Source: Bacteroidaceae bacterium
Lineage (GTDB): Bacteria > Bacteroidota > Bacteroidia > Bacteroidales > Bacteroidaceae
Direction of reading: 5' to 3'
NCBI GenBank assembly: GCA_017483765.1
Contig: JAFUVE010000027.1
Location: 62,001-126,000 of the forward strand
Length of the DNA: 64,000 nucleotides
Shown here: positions 1 to 8,703 of the stretch, in pieces
Position numbering within the stretch: position 1 is the first letter of the stretch
Layout: every line of letters starts with the position of its first letter
Notes under the pieces: model-generated
Databases searched by the model: none
Seen by the model: only the letters and a program-made list of their open reading frames with translations
What the model was told of the DNA's origin: nothing
Program-made: the position numbers and the translations under genes

Positions 1-346
1 CGTCGTTGGTCGACACATACAACTTGCGGGCCTCGTCGTATAACGCGTCGTTCAAGATCTCCAAGGCCTCGTCATCCTTGTTCAGAAGATGAAGCTTCAT
101 CACCTCACTGCGCATGATCGACTTCTCAGCCAAACCTTTGTTGCAAACCTTGGCCTTCAACGACTTGATGTCGTTCGTGGTACGCCAGAACCGAACCAGC
201 ATGAACAAAAATATGGCAAGCAACACAAACAGAAGGACGGTTATCACCGTCAGGTCGGAACTGATCACAGAATCCGTTGTCTGGCTGCGGCATATCTCTG
301 AGGGCAGGATGGTGAGAACAAATATGAATAAATAAAATCTACGCAT
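1..346 (-). CDS. membrane-anchored protein of unknown function, 3' part cut off by the window edge
   Basis: Reading the minus strand from an ATG at 344-346 gives an open frame of 115 codons that runs off the window. The product starts MRRFYLFIFVLTILP, a signal-peptide-like stretch. A second hydrophobic segment follows at about residues 32-50 (TVITVLLFVLLAIFLFMLV), then a basic, probably cytoplasmic helical region (KSLKAKVCNKG...EALEILNDALYDEARKLY) with a TPR-like feel. A Bacteroidetes -7 box lies about 30 nt upstream of the start. I do not recognise the family. The start is well supported by the promoter and the N-terminal hydrophobic segment; the function is unknown. Confidence 0.6.
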   Translation of the reverse strand, partial: MRRFYLFIFVLTILPSEICRSQTTDSVISSDLTVITVLLFVLLAIFLFMLVRFWRTTNDIKSLKAKVCNKGLAEKSIMRSEVMKLHLLNKDDEALEILNDALYDEARKLYVSTND

Positions 347-377
347 AAACGTAATGAATAATAGGTGTTATTGACAA

Positions 378-385
378 CAAAAGTA
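378..385 (-). promoter_or_regulatory. -7 box TACTTTTG for the left-edge gene
   Basis: The minus strand reads TACTTTTG, matching the Bacteroidetes sigma-ABfr -7 consensus TAnnTTTG, 31 nt before the ATG at 346. It faces away from the uxaA promoter, so 347-651 is a divergent intergenic region. Confidence 0.5.
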
Positions 386-491
386 TTAATTTTTTTTGCA
401 AATCGCAACATTTTCGTCCTTTTTTTTCTTAATTTGGTCTCTTTATGCCATTTAATCGGCCTGGATGCTTGTAAAAATGTAAAAATTAACT

Positions 492-499
492 TACTTTTG
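492..499 (+). promoter_or_regulatory. -7 box TACTTTTG for uxaA
   Basis: The plus strand reads TACTTTTGC, a TAnnTTTG match. It predicts a 5' leader of about 145 nt before uxaA. The leader contains an inverted repeat (TACCCTCT at 524-531, AGAGGGTA at 564-571) and the G-poor CTCTAAACTC repeats. Confidence 0.5.
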
Positions 500-575
500 C
501 AAAACAAAAACTACTAAAAAAAATACCCTCTCACGTTCTTTAAACATTCAACAAAAACCAGAAAGAGGGTAAACG

Positions 576-649
576 CACTCTAAACTCGTAACTTTCAACT
601 CTAAACTCTAAACTCAAAAGAGTAACTTCACTCTAAACTCTAAACTCAC
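576..649 (+). repeat. G-poor CTCTAAACTC-type leader repeats before uxaA
   Basis: Several imperfect copies of CTCTAAACTC or ACTCTAAACTC run up to 2 nt before the uxaA ATG. Related CTCTCAACTC repeats abut pyrI (23470-23493) and proA (47807-47835). ACTGAAAACTG-type repeats abut miaA and ileS. Confidence 0.7.
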
Positions 650-651
650 TT

Positions 652-2196
652 ATGACTACATTCATCAAAATCAACAAGGCCGACAACGTTTGCGTGGCTC
701 TCACGGAGCTGAGCAAAGGCCAGGACATCGAAATCGACGGAAAGTCCATCACATTGAAAGACAATATCCCATACGGACATAAGTTTCTAATCAAGGACAT
801 CGAAAAAGGGCAAGACGTCATCAAATACGGATACCCCATCGGACACCTGCGGGAGGACCACCAGCAGGGTGAACTCGTCGACGACAGGCACATACAGACG
901 AATCTGGCGGGACTGCTGGAATATACCTACAATCCAGTATTCAATGAAGACGACCTCAAAGAAGGCAACGACTGCCATGTCGACTGCCCCACGGAAGGAC
1001 TGCCTACAACGTTCATGGGATACAAACGGAAAAACGGGGACGTGGGAGTGAGAAACGAACTTTGGGTCATTCCTACTGTCGGATGCGTCAACGGAGTGGT
1101 CAACCAGATTGTACAAGAGCTCAAAGCTCAGACCGGCTTCGAAAACAACACGCCGGGAGCCGGAATCGACCGAATCGTGGCGTTCAACCATAACTACGGA
1201 TGCTCTCAGCTCAGCGAAGACCACGAGAACACAAGGAAGATTCTACGCGACATGGTACTACACCCCAACGCGGGCGCTGTGCTCGTTGTCGGACTCGGAT
1301 GTGAAAACAATCAGCCAGACAAATTCGAACAACTGCTTGGTGATTACGACAAGCAGAGAATCAGAATCCTCGTCACGCAGAAAGTCGACGGAGACGAAGT
1401 CGAGGAAGGAGTTAAGATTGCGAAAGAGCTCTACGACATCGCATGCCAGGACAAGAGGACAGAGACACCTGTCAGTGAACTCAGGATAGGACTCAAATGC
1501 GGAGGGTCGGACGGTCTGTCGGGAATCACAGGAAACCCGCTGCTCGGTGTGCTCAGCGACTACATCGTCTCCAAAGGTGGAACGTCGGTACTGACAGAAG
1601 TCCCGGAGATGTTCGGAGCAGAGACCATACTCATGAACAGATGTGCCGACAAGCAGCTCTTCGACAAGACGGTAAAACTCATCAACGACTTCAAGAGCTA
1701 CTTCCTCAGCCACGGAGAACCGGTGGGAGAAAATCCGTCACCGGGCAACAAGGCCGGAGGAATCAGCACACTTGAGGACAAAGCGCTCGGATGCACTCAG
1801 AAATGCGGAAAAAGTGCGGTCAGAGGGGTGCTTGACTATGGTGAAAGAATCGAGCAGAAGGGACTCAACCTTCTGTCAGCACCAGGTAACGACCTCGTGG
1901 CTTCTACGGCACTCGCTGCATCAGGATGCCACATCGTGCTCTTCACGACGGGAAGGGGCACTCCGTTCGGAACATTCGTCCCCACTATGAAAATATCCAC
2001 CAACAGCAACCTCGCCAACAGAAAAAAGAACTGGATCGACTTCAATGCCGGGGTACTGGCTGAAGGAGCCACCATGGACGACACGTTCAGGGAATTCACA
2101 AAGAAGGTCATCGCCGTGGCTAACGGAGAAACCACATGGAACGAGAAGAAGGACTACCAGGAAATTTCCATCTTCAAAAACGGTGTGACGCTATAG
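652..2196 (+). CDS. uxaA: altronate dehydratase (altronate hydrolase)
   Basis: This 514-residue protein matches the UxaA/GarD dehydratase family, which converts D-altronate to 2-keto-3-deoxygluconate in galacturonate breakdown in the cytoplasm. The N-terminal SAF-like domain covers roughly residues 1-90 (FIKINKADNVCVAL, then PYGHKF and GYPIGHLREDHQQGE). The large catalytic domain follows, with GYKRKNGDVGVRNELWVIPT, NHNYGCSQ, GLGCENNQ and GLKCGGSDGLSGITGNP. The His and Cys residues in these motifs are typical iron-binding positions in the family. The length fits the family norm of about 500. The ATG at 652 begins the conserved TTFIKIN stretch. The next gene encodes an NhaC-type antiporter; no other uronate genes lie in the window, so the metabolic link is an inference. 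Confidence 0.9.
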   Translation: MTTFIKINKADNVCVALTELSKGQDIEIDGKSITLKDNIPYGHKFLIKDIEKGQDVIKYGYPIGHLREDHQQGELVDDRHIQTNLAGLLEYTYNPVFNEDDLKEGNDCHVDCPTEGLPTTFMGYKRKNGDVGVRNELWVIPTVGCVNGVVNQIVQELKAQTGFENNTPGAGIDRIVAFNHNYGCSQLSEDHENTRKILRDMVLHPNAGAVLVVGLGCENNQPDKFEQLLGDYDKQRIRILVTQKVDGDEVEEGVKIAKELYDIACQDKRTETPVSELRIGLKCGGSDGLSGITGNPLLGVLSDYIVSKGGTSVLTEVPEMFGAETILMNRCADKQLFDKTVKLINDFKSYFLSHGEPVGENPSPGNKAGGISTLEDKALGCTQKCGKSAVRGVLDYGERIEQKGLNLLSAPGNDLVASTALAASGCHIVLFTTGRGTPFGTFVPTMKISTNSNLANRKKNWIDFNAGVLAEGATMDDTFREFTKKVIAVANGETTWNEKKDYQEISIFKNGVTL

Positions 2197-2309
2197 GCGC
2201 TCACTCTCTTTTTGGGAACTCCCGAGATATTCCAGGCTCTCTCGGATATTCCTGCCCGCATAGATAATCTTAGTCCCCCCCCAGTAATTCTTAGCACCCT
2301 AAAAACAAT

Positions 2310-3614
2310 TTGAAATCGTTCAAGACATATCTCAGAGTATTCCGCGCGCTTTCACCGCTGTTGGTATTCTTGATTCTATACCTTGCCACAAGTCTCATTC
2401 TCAACGACTTCTACAAGGTTCCCATCACCGTGGCATTCCTCGCGTCATCCATCTATGCGCTAGCAATCACGCCGGGAAAGCTATCCGACAACCTGAAGGT
2501 TTTCTCCAAAGGAGCTGGCGACAACAACCTCCTGCTCATGCTCTGGATTTTCATCATGGCGGGGGCCTTCGCTGCATGCGCCAAGGACATGGGAGGAATC
2601 GAGGCTACTGTCAACACAGCGCTCAGGTGGCTACCGTCCAACATTCTGCTACCTGGACTCTTCGTCGCATCTTGCTTCATATCGCTCGCCATCGGATCAT
2701 CAACAGGGACTGTGGCGGCGCTCGTCCCTATCGCTTGGGGGCTTTCCGGAGAAATCAATGCGGATCCGGCGATGACGGTGGGGCTCGTCGTCGGTGGAGC
2801 GTACTTCGGCGACAACCTCAGCTTCATCAGCGACACCACTATCGTAGCCACTCAGACCCAAGGATGTAAGATGAGCGACAAGTTCCGGGAAAACATCAAA
2901 ATCGTGGGGATGGTCGCCATCATCATGTTGGTGGCGTACTACATCATCGGAAAGGACGTGAAGGGCATGAACGACGTGCCGCAGGTCGACTTCATCAGAG
3001 TTCTGCCATACCTCATCGTCATCGCAAGTGCTGTGGCTGGAATGAATGTAGTCATCGTGCTTATGGTCGGAATCGCGCTCACGGGAGTCATCGGAATCAG
3101 CCAGGGCTCATTCGACATATGGCAGTGGCTGGCTTCAATACAAAGGGGCATCAGCAGCATGTCCGACCTCATCATCATGACGCTGCTGGCTGGTGGAATG
3201 CTTGCCATCATCAAGCACAACGGGGGTGTCAACTATCTCATCAAGGCCATGTCGCTCAAGGTCAGCGGAAAAAGGGGCGGAGAATTCTGCATCGCGTTCA
3301 TGACGGTCATCGTCAATATGTGTACGGCCAACAACACGGTCGCGCTCATCACCGTAGGACCCATAGCCAAGGACATTTCCGACAAATACGGAATCTCGCC
3401 TAAACGAAGCGCCAGCATCCTGGACACCATGTCGTGCTTCACGCAAGGATTACTGCCTTATGGAATACAGACGCTTATGGCTGTACAGCTCACGTCCAAC
3501 ATCCTCACACCTATCGACGTGGTGTCTCATCTTTACTATCCCATGCTCATCGGACTTGCCGTGATGATCTCAATCATAATCGGTTCAAAGAAAAAAACGA
3601 AGGCGGACAAGTAA
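2310..3614 (+). CDS. NhaC-family Na+/H+ antiporter-like membrane protein
   Basis: A 434-residue polytopic inner membrane protein with about 11-12 hydrophobic segments. Motifs such as SSTGTVAALVPIAWG, GGAYFGDNLSFISDTTI and MCTANNTVALITVGPIAKDIS are typical of the NhaC / ion-transporter superfamily. Many Bacteroidetes members are annotated as Na+/H+ antiporters, but their true substrate may be an organic acid. The gene follows uxaA by 113 nt, so a role beside uronate use is possible but not shown. The best start is a TTG at 2310: no in-frame ATG precedes the first hydrophobic region, and the next Met lies deep in the protein. The stop codon sits in the loop of the downstream terminator hairpin. 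Confidence 0.8.
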   Translation: MKSFKTYLRVFRALSPLLVFLILYLATSLILNDFYKVPITVAFLASSIYALAITPGKLSDNLKVFSKGAGDNNLLLMLWIFIMAGAFAACAKDMGGIEATVNTALRWLPSNILLPGLFVASCFISLAIGSSTGTVAALVPIAWGLSGEINADPAMTVGLVVGGAYFGDNLSFISDTTIVATQTQGCKMSDKFRENIKIVGMVAIIMLVAYYIIGKDVKGMNDVPQVDFIRVLPYLIVIASAVAGMNVVIVLMVGIALTGVIGISQGSFDIWQWLASIQRGISSMSDLIIMTLLAGGMLAIIKHNGGVNYLIKAMSLKVSGKRGGEFCIAFMTVIVNMCTANNTVALITVGPIAKDISDKYGISPKRSASILDTMSCFTQGLLPYGIQTLMAVQLTSNILTPIDVVSHLYYPMLIGLAVMISIIIGSKKKTKADK

Positions 3615-3632
3615 TTGCCCGCCTTCGTTTTT
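3593..3632. terminator. bidirectional intrinsic terminator between nhaC-like and Gly-rich gene
   Basis: A perfect 14 bp stem (AAAAACGAAGGCGG at 3593-3606, complement at 3619-3632) with a 12-nt loop is flanked by A and T runs. It lies between convergent genes, and the nhaC-like stop codon is in the loop. Confidence 0.85.
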
Positions 3633-3649
3633 ATGAATTTGCTGAAACA

Positions 3650-4186
3650 TCAGAAGCCGCCGCCACCGAAGCCGCCGCCGAAGCCGCCGCCACCGAAGCC
3701 ACCACGGCCACCACGACCACCGCCGCCACCAGGACGACCACCACCGCCACCAGGACGACCGCCCTGACGCAGGAATATCTGGGCTGCCTGAGCTGGCGTC
3801 AGTATCTCAAGAAACTTCGGAAGATACTGCTTGTCGACCTCAAGCTGCTTCTCCTGACGGACAAAATTATTCTCTATCAACTCTGTAGCACGTTCGTCGC
3901 TCAGATTATCAAAATCCACGCGCATCTCTTCGCCTTCCTTGTCGCCCCCTTTGGGATTGACAACGTTATGGCGTGTGTTCTGGTAGTCGAGATAAAGAGC
4001 GGTGAACAAGTCCTTCTTCTCATCACTCAGCTTCATCGACTTTACCAGACGGGATGCCTGGCGGTTGTAAATCTCAGCGATGTCCATGTCGTTGCGGCGT
4101 TCGCGACGACGCTCATTGTTGTCCTGTGCAAACAGGCTCACGGCAGCGATCATGGCCACCAATGTCAAAAAAAATCTACGTTTCAT
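3650..4186 (-). CDS. secreted CpxP/Spy-like protein with glycine-rich C-terminus
   Basis: The 178-residue product has a clear signal peptide (MKRRFFLTLVAMIAAVSLFAQ). A helical region rich in Asp, Glu, Arg and Lys follows, with two LTxxQ-like elements (MKLSDEKKDLF and LTPAQAAQIF). This arrangement recalls CpxP/Spy-type periplasmic proteins, which use such helices for stress sensing or chaperone work. The last 40 or so residues are almost only Gly with Arg and Phe (GGRPGGGGG and GGFGGGGFGGG units). Function in this organism is unknown. It could be a periplasmic or cell-surface protein; the tail looks disordered. It lies downstream of the Crp/Fnr gene on the same strand, 268 nt away. Confidence 0.7.
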   Translation of the reverse strand: MKRRFFLTLVAMIAAVSLFAQDNNERRRERRNDMDIAEIYNRQASRLVKSMKLSDEKKDLFTALYLDYQNTRHNVVNPKGGDKEGEEMRVDFDNLSDERATELIENNFVRQEKQLEVDKQYLPKFLEILTPAQAAQIFLRQGGRPGGGGGRPGGGGGRGGRGGFGGGGFGGGFGGGGF

Positions 4187-4393
4187 AGTGTCTGATAATT
4201 ATGTTGTTTATTCAATAAAGTGTCACACAACAATATTTTTGACACGAAAAAAAAACAAAAGTTTAAATCTCCGCCGGATTTTCTGACTGACAATCACAAA
4301 AAAATGCTGAAATTGACGCTTTAATCACTCTACAAACCAAAAAAACAAGTCTGGCCTCATACCTCGACACACGTCCTGAGCGAAGCGACATTA

Positions 4394-4450
4394 CTCCCTT
4401 TTCTACCCCCTTTCTACCCCCTTTTCTACTTCCTTTTCTACTCTCTTTTC
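4394..4450. repeat. pyrimidine-rich tandem repeat CCCCCTTTTCTA
   Basis: About five imperfect units of 11-12 nt (C-rich block, then CTTTTCTA) lie just downstream of the crp-family stop on the minus strand. No gene is seen in 4187-4454; apart from this repeat the stretch is AT-rich, unremarkable upstream DNA of the Gly-rich gene. Confidence 0.7.
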
Positions 4451-4454
4451 CAAA

Positions 4455-5156
4455 TCATCCTATCTTCGAGATTTTCTTGATGGCATCCATGTCGATGATC
4501 TTGATCTTACGGCCGTCTATCGCCACAATCTTCTCAGCGGCAAAAGACGACAACGTGCGGATGGCGTTGGCTGTGGTCATGTTCGACAGGTTGGCCAAAT
4601 CCTCTCGGGTCAGGTATATCGACAAGGTTGCGCCGTCTTCCTCCAGACCGTAACTCTCCTGAAGGAAAAGCAATGCCTCCGCCAGGCGGCCACGGATATG
4701 CTTCTGGGTCAGAGAGACCGTGCGCTGGTCAGAAACACCCAGGTCAAGAGAAAGCTGACGGACAAAGAAAAGCGACAGCTTGATGTTCTCCTCCATCCAA
4801 TGGTAAACCAGGTCCATCGGAATCTTGCAAATATATGATGTCTCAAAGGCTGATGCTGCTGTCACGTAGTTCTGATTGGCGAAATAGGCACGGTAGCCTA
4901 AATACTGTACGGGCTTGATCACACGGATAATCTGGGTTCGCCCGCCAACTCCACTCTTATAAACCTTCACCTTGCCGGATATCAGGCACAGAAGACTCAT
5001 CGGAACGTCGCCTTCGTTATAGATAAGCTCATTCTTCGAATATTTGTGGATTGTCAGGTTCCTACGAAGTTCCAGCAGTTGCTTTTCGGTCAGCAAGTCG
5101 GCCAGACTCTGTATCTTCGACAATGTATCACTCATGGATACCGCTTCTCTCTTCAT
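4455..5156 (-). CDS. Crp/Fnr-family transcriptional regulator
   Basis: This 233-residue protein has the usual two-domain build. An N-terminal cyclic-nucleotide-binding-like beta barrel covers about residues 20-130 (NELIYNEGDVPMSLLCLISGKVKVYK). A C-terminal winged helix-turn-helix follows (IRGRLAEALLFLQE, then LTREDLANLSNMTTANAIRTLSSF). No Fnr-type cysteine cluster is visible at the N-terminus, so an iron-sulfur sensor is unlikely. It is transcribed away from the glycogen/alpha-glucan cluster that starts 265 nt to the right, so control of that cluster is plausible but inferred. The start could be the ATG at 5156 or the in-frame Met 8 (5135); the promoter fits either. Confidence 0.85.
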   Translation of the reverse strand: MKREAVSMSDTLSKIQSLADLLTEKQLLELRRNLTIHKYSKNELIYNEGDVPMSLLCLISGKVKVYKSGVGGRTQIIRVIKPVQYLGYRAYFANQNYVTAASAFETSYICKIPMDLVYHWMEENIKLSLFFVRQLSLDLGVSDQRTVSLTQKHIRGRLAEALLFLQESYGLEEDGATLSIYLTREDLANLSNMTTANAIRTLSSFAAEKIVAIDGRKIKIIDMDAIKKISKIG

Positions 5157-5215
5157 CGCTATGGGGTATGGGGTGAGTTTTTAGTTCGAATATATATAAC
5201 ATTCTTTTTGCAATG

Positions 5216-5223
5216 CAAAGTTA
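5216..5223 (-). promoter_or_regulatory. -7 box TAACTTTG for the crp-family gene
   Basis: The minus strand reads TAACTTTGC, a strong match to TAnnTTTG, about 60 nt before the ATG at 5156. With the box at 5361 it makes a divergent promoter region. Confidence 0.6.
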
Positions 5224-5360
5224 CATTATTTTATTTCAACTGCCAAGGAAAATAAGCAAAAATTATGTTTTAAAACATATTTCAGTCTCCCACAAACGTC
5301 ACTTCAACAAATCTCATTGTTTTTTTTCGATAAATATTTGGTAGAAACACGAATTTTAAC

Positions 5361-5368
5361 TAAATTTG
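5361..5368 (+). promoter_or_regulatory. -7 box TAAATTTG for the glycogen cluster
   Basis: A TAnnTTTG match 53 nt upstream of the debranching enzyme start. The three downstream genes are closely spaced and probably share this promoter. Confidence 0.5.
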
Positions 5369-5421
5369 AGCAAATAAAAAGGTTTTATAGAAAACACACC
5401 TTAAAAAAAACATACTAAACT

Positions 5422-7368
5422 ATGAGTTATTTACGTTTCGACAAAACTTTAATGACCAACTTGCAGGAGTCTCTGCCAAAAGAGATCCTGCGTACTAATC
5501 GTTCGGGAGCCTACTCTTGCTCGTCAATTGTAGACTGCAACACTCGTAAATACCACGGTTTGTTAGTGGTGCCGGTACCGGAAATCGACGATGAGAACCA
5601 TGTACTCATTTCTTCACTCGACGAGACGGTAATACAGCATGGAGCTGAGTTCAACCTCGGACTACACCGTTATCTCGGCGGAAGCTACTCGCCGAACGGA
5701 CACAAATACATCCGTGAATGGGAATGGGACAAGGTACCCACTACCCTTTACAGAGTGGGCGGAGTCAAGCTCAAGAAAGAAATCGTGTTCCAACATTTCA
5801 CCAACAGGGTGCTCATTCGATACACACTCGTCGATGCACACTCCGTCACTACGCTCAGACTGAGACCTTTCCTCGCTTTCAGGAATGTAGAGTCACTCAC
5901 ACACGAGAACAGCGTAGCCAGACAGGACTACAGTCTTTGCGACAACGGTATCAAGACCAAGATGTACGACGGATACCCGGACCTATACATGCAGGTCAGC
6001 AAGAAAAGCGAATGGCATTTCGACCCTCACTGGTACAGGGGGATTGAATACCAGAGAGAGATGGAACTCGGATACGACTACGCTGAGGACCTCTACGTGC
6101 CGGGATATTTCGAGTTCAACATCAGAAAAGGAGAGACTGTAGTGTTCAGCGCAGGTGTAGAGGAACTCACGATGAGAAATGCCAAGAAGCTCTTCGACGA
6201 GGAAGTTGAGGTGCACACAAGCAGAGACAGTTTCACGCAATGCCTCATCAACGCGGCACACCAGTTCCACTATGAGAAGGACGGAGAAGAGTACATCATT
6301 GCAGGATATCCTTGGTTCAAGTGCAGAGCACGCGACACATTCATCTCACTGCCGGGACTCACCCTGGCCTGCGACGAAAAAGAACACTACAAGGCGGTCA
6401 TGAAGACATGCCTCAAGGCCATCGAAGACGTCATCAACAACAGGCCGGTATCCGTCAACATCTATGAGATGGATGCGCCAGACGTGCTGCTTTGGGCTAT
6501 CTGGGCTATTCAGCAGTACGCGTTGCTCGCATCAAGGCAGGAGGCGATCGAACTCTATGGAAAGACTGTATACGACATCATCAACTTCATCAAGCAAGGA
6601 GGACACGAAAACCTCATTCTCCACGACAACGGGCTGCTTTATGCCAACGGAAGGGACAAAGCCATCACATGGATGAACAGCTGTGTCAACGGAAGGCCGT
6701 GCGTGCCGCGTTCCGGATACATCGTCGAGTTCAACGCACTATGGTACAACGCGCTTAAGTTCTGCGCGTCCATACAGACGGAACTCGGATTCACCGACGG
6801 AGCTAACGAGATGAACGAATTGGCTGACAAGGTGGGTGAGTCGTTCAAAAACACATTCCTCAACCAGCATGGATATCTGCTCGACTACATCGACGGAGAC
6901 TACATATCATGGAGTGTCAGGCCAAACATGCTCATTGCAACTTCTCTCGAGTTCTCACCGCTTTCTAAGCCGGAGAAAAAGAAGGTGCTCGACATATGCA
7001 CCAAAGAGCTCCTCACGCGTAAGGGAATCAGAAGCCTATCACCGAAGAGCGGAGGATACAACCCGATCTACGAGGGAGGACAGGCACAGAGGGACGCGGC
7101 ATACCATCAAGGAACCGTATGGCCTTTCATGGCGGGATTCTACCTCGAGACTTGCGCGAAAGTTTACAACAGGAGCGCATACTCATTCATGGACCGCATT
7201 TTCGTCGGGCTCGAGGAGGAACTCAACTTCCACTGCATCGGAACGATTCCGGAACTCTTCGACGGAAACCCGCCATTCCACGGAAGAGGAGCGCTTTCAT
7301 TCGCCATGAACGTGGCGGAAGTGCTCAGAATGAACAGAATTATGAATGATATGTTTAATCTTAATTAA
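5422..7368 (+). CDS. glycogen debranching enzyme (amylo-alpha-1,6-glucosidase type)
   Basis: The 648-residue protein fits the prokaryotic/archaeal-type debranching family, which hydrolyses alpha-1,6 branch points in glycogen. The N-terminal beta domain covers about residues 1-280 (RTNRSGAYSCSSIVDCNTRKYHGLLVVP and YLGGSYSPNGHKYIREWEWDKVP). The C-terminal (alpha/alpha)6 barrel follows. It shows AGYPWFKCRARDTFISLPGL, where the RDTF Asp is the usual catalytic acid region, and GQAQRDAAYHQGTVWPFMAGF near the end. No signal peptide is present, so it is cytoplasmic. It is followed after 12 nt by a GT4 glycosyltransferase and then a GH57 gene, a set common in Bacteroidetes and probably one operon for storage polysaccharide turnover. 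Confidence 0.88.
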   Translation: MSYLRFDKTLMTNLQESLPKEILRTNRSGAYSCSSIVDCNTRKYHGLLVVPVPEIDDENHVLISSLDETVIQHGAEFNLGLHRYLGGSYSPNGHKYIREWEWDKVPTTLYRVGGVKLKKEIVFQHFTNRVLIRYTLVDAHSVTTLRLRPFLAFRNVESLTHENSVARQDYSLCDNGIKTKMYDGYPDLYMQVSKKSEWHFDPHWYRGIEYQREMELGYDYAEDLYVPGYFEFNIRKGETVVFSAGVEELTMRNAKKLFDEEVEVHTSRDSFTQCLINAAHQFHYEKDGEEYIIAGYPWFKCRARDTFISLPGLTLACDEKEHYKAVMKTCLKAIEDVINNRPVSVNIYEMDAPDVLLWAIWAIQQYALLASRQEAIELYGKTVYDIINFIKQGGHENLILHDNGLLYANGRDKAITWMNSCVNGRPCVPRSGYIVEFNALWYNALKFCASIQTELGFTDGANEMNELADKVGESFKNTFLNQHGYLLDYIDGDYISWSVRPNMLIATSLEFSPLSKPEKKKVLDICTKELLTRKGIRSLSPKSGGYNPIYEGGQAQRDAAYHQGTVWPFMAGFYLETCAKVYNRSAYSFMDRIFVGLEEELNFHCIGTIPELFDGNPPFHGRGALSFAMNVAEVLRMNRIMNDMFNLN

Positions 7369-7380
7369 TATAGGAAGTAT

Positions 7381-8640
7381 ATGAGAGTTTTAATGTTCGG
7401 ATGGGAATTCCCGCCTAAAATCTACGGAGGACTGGCTGTTGCATCCTATGGAATAACGAAGGGACTCAGCCTGCAAAACGACGTCGAGACAATCTTCTGT
7501 CTTCCTAAGCCTTGTGGAGAGGAAGAGAAATTCCTCAAAATCATTGGAATGAACCAGGTCCCTATCGTATATAGAGACCACGACTACAACTACGTCAAGA
7601 GCAGAATCCCTGACTATATGTCGCCTGAGGACTACTACAACTTCAGAAACCACATCTATGCAGACTTCTCGTACATGAACGTCAACGACATGGGATGCAT
7701 GGAGTTCGCAGGGGGATACCCAGGAAACCTACACGACGAAATCAATAACTTCTCCATCATCGCCGGAGTCGTTGCCAGGGCGGAGCAGTTCGATATCATC
7801 CACGCGCACGACTGGCTTACGTATCCCGCTGGAGTACATGCTAAAATGGTCAGCGGAAAACCACTTTGCATACACGTACACGCCACGGACTTCGACCGGT
7901 CCAGAGGTAAAGTCAACCCTACAGTCTACTCCATCGAGAAAAACGGAATGGACCACGCGGACTGCATCATGTGCGTCAGCGAGCTAACAAGGAGAACCGT
8001 CATCAACGAATACCACCAGGATCCCAACAAGGTTTTCGCAATGCACAACGCGGTGTACCCATTGTCACAGGAGCTGCAGGACCTCCCAAGGCCCGACCAC
8101 TCCAAAGAGAAGGTTGTCACTTTCCTCGGACGTATAACCATGCAGAAAGGACCGGAATACTTCGTAGAGGCTGCCACTATGGTGCTCCAGCGAACAAGAA
8201 ATATCAGATTCTGTATGGCGGGATCTGGCGATAAGCTCGACGAGATGATCAACCTTGTGGCTGAAAGAGGTATTGCCGACAGGTTCCACTTCCCGGGATT
8301 CATGAGGGGTAAGCAAGTTTACGAATGCTACAAGGACAGCGACGTGTTCGTCATGCCGTCCGTCAGCGAGCCTTTCGGTATCGCTCCGCTGGAGGCCATG
8401 CAGTGTGGAACGCCGTCTATCATTTCCAAGCAGTCGGGATGTGGAGAGATTCTCACGAACGTCATCAAGACGGACTACTGGGACATCCACGCCATGGCTG
8501 ATGCCATCTACTCCATTTGCACATACCCCAGCCTTTTCGAATACCTGCAGAAGGAGGGAAAGAAAGAAGTGGACGGAATCACTTGGGAAAAAGTCGGAAT
8601 CAGAATCCGTAAACTTTACGATAACCTCATCAACCGCTAA
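7381..8640 (+). CDS. GT4-family glycosyltransferase, glycogen synthase-like
   Basis: The 419-residue protein has the GT-B two-domain fold signature. The N-terminus reads RVLMFGWEFPPKIYGGLAVASYGITKGL, with the sugar-acceptor loop PKIYGGL. The middle has FDIIHAHDWLTYPAG. The C-terminal nucleotide-sugar domain has KVVTFLGRITMQKGPEYFVEAA and the EX7E motif in EPFGIAPLEAMQCGTP. These features match archaeal-type or MalP-linked glycogen synthases that extend alpha-1,4-glucan chains. No signal peptide is present. The start lies 12 nt after the debranching enzyme stop, and GH57 follows 63 nt downstream, which supports a joint role in glycogen synthesis and remodelling. Donor sugar (UDP- or ADP-glucose) cannot be told from sequence. 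Confidence 0.85.
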   Translation: MRVLMFGWEFPPKIYGGLAVASYGITKGLSLQNDVETIFCLPKPCGEEEKFLKIIGMNQVPIVYRDHDYNYVKSRIPDYMSPEDYYNFRNHIYADFSYMNVNDMGCMEFAGGYPGNLHDEINNFSIIAGVVARAEQFDIIHAHDWLTYPAGVHAKMVSGKPLCIHVHATDFDRSRGKVNPTVYSIEKNGMDHADCIMCVSELTRRTVINEYHQDPNKVFAMHNAVYPLSQELQDLPRPDHSKEKVVTFLGRITMQKGPEYFVEAATMVLQRTRNIRFCMAGSGDKLDEMINLVAERGIADRFHFPGFMRGKQVYECYKDSDVFVMPSVSEPFGIAPLEAMQCGTPSIISKQSGCGEILTNVIKTDYWDIHAMADAIYSICTYPSLFEYLQKEGKKEVDGITWEKVGIRIRKLYDNLINR

Positions 8641-8703
8641 ACGAGCGAATTATTATCAATTATAAATACCATCATTTTTCCTAACGATAACACATAATAG
8701 ATT

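Noticed and set aside
3434..4195. Thr/Ala-rich open frame on the plus strand
   Set aside because: It is the complement of the glycine-rich gene at 3650-4186; the Ala/Thr repeats mirror the Gly codons.
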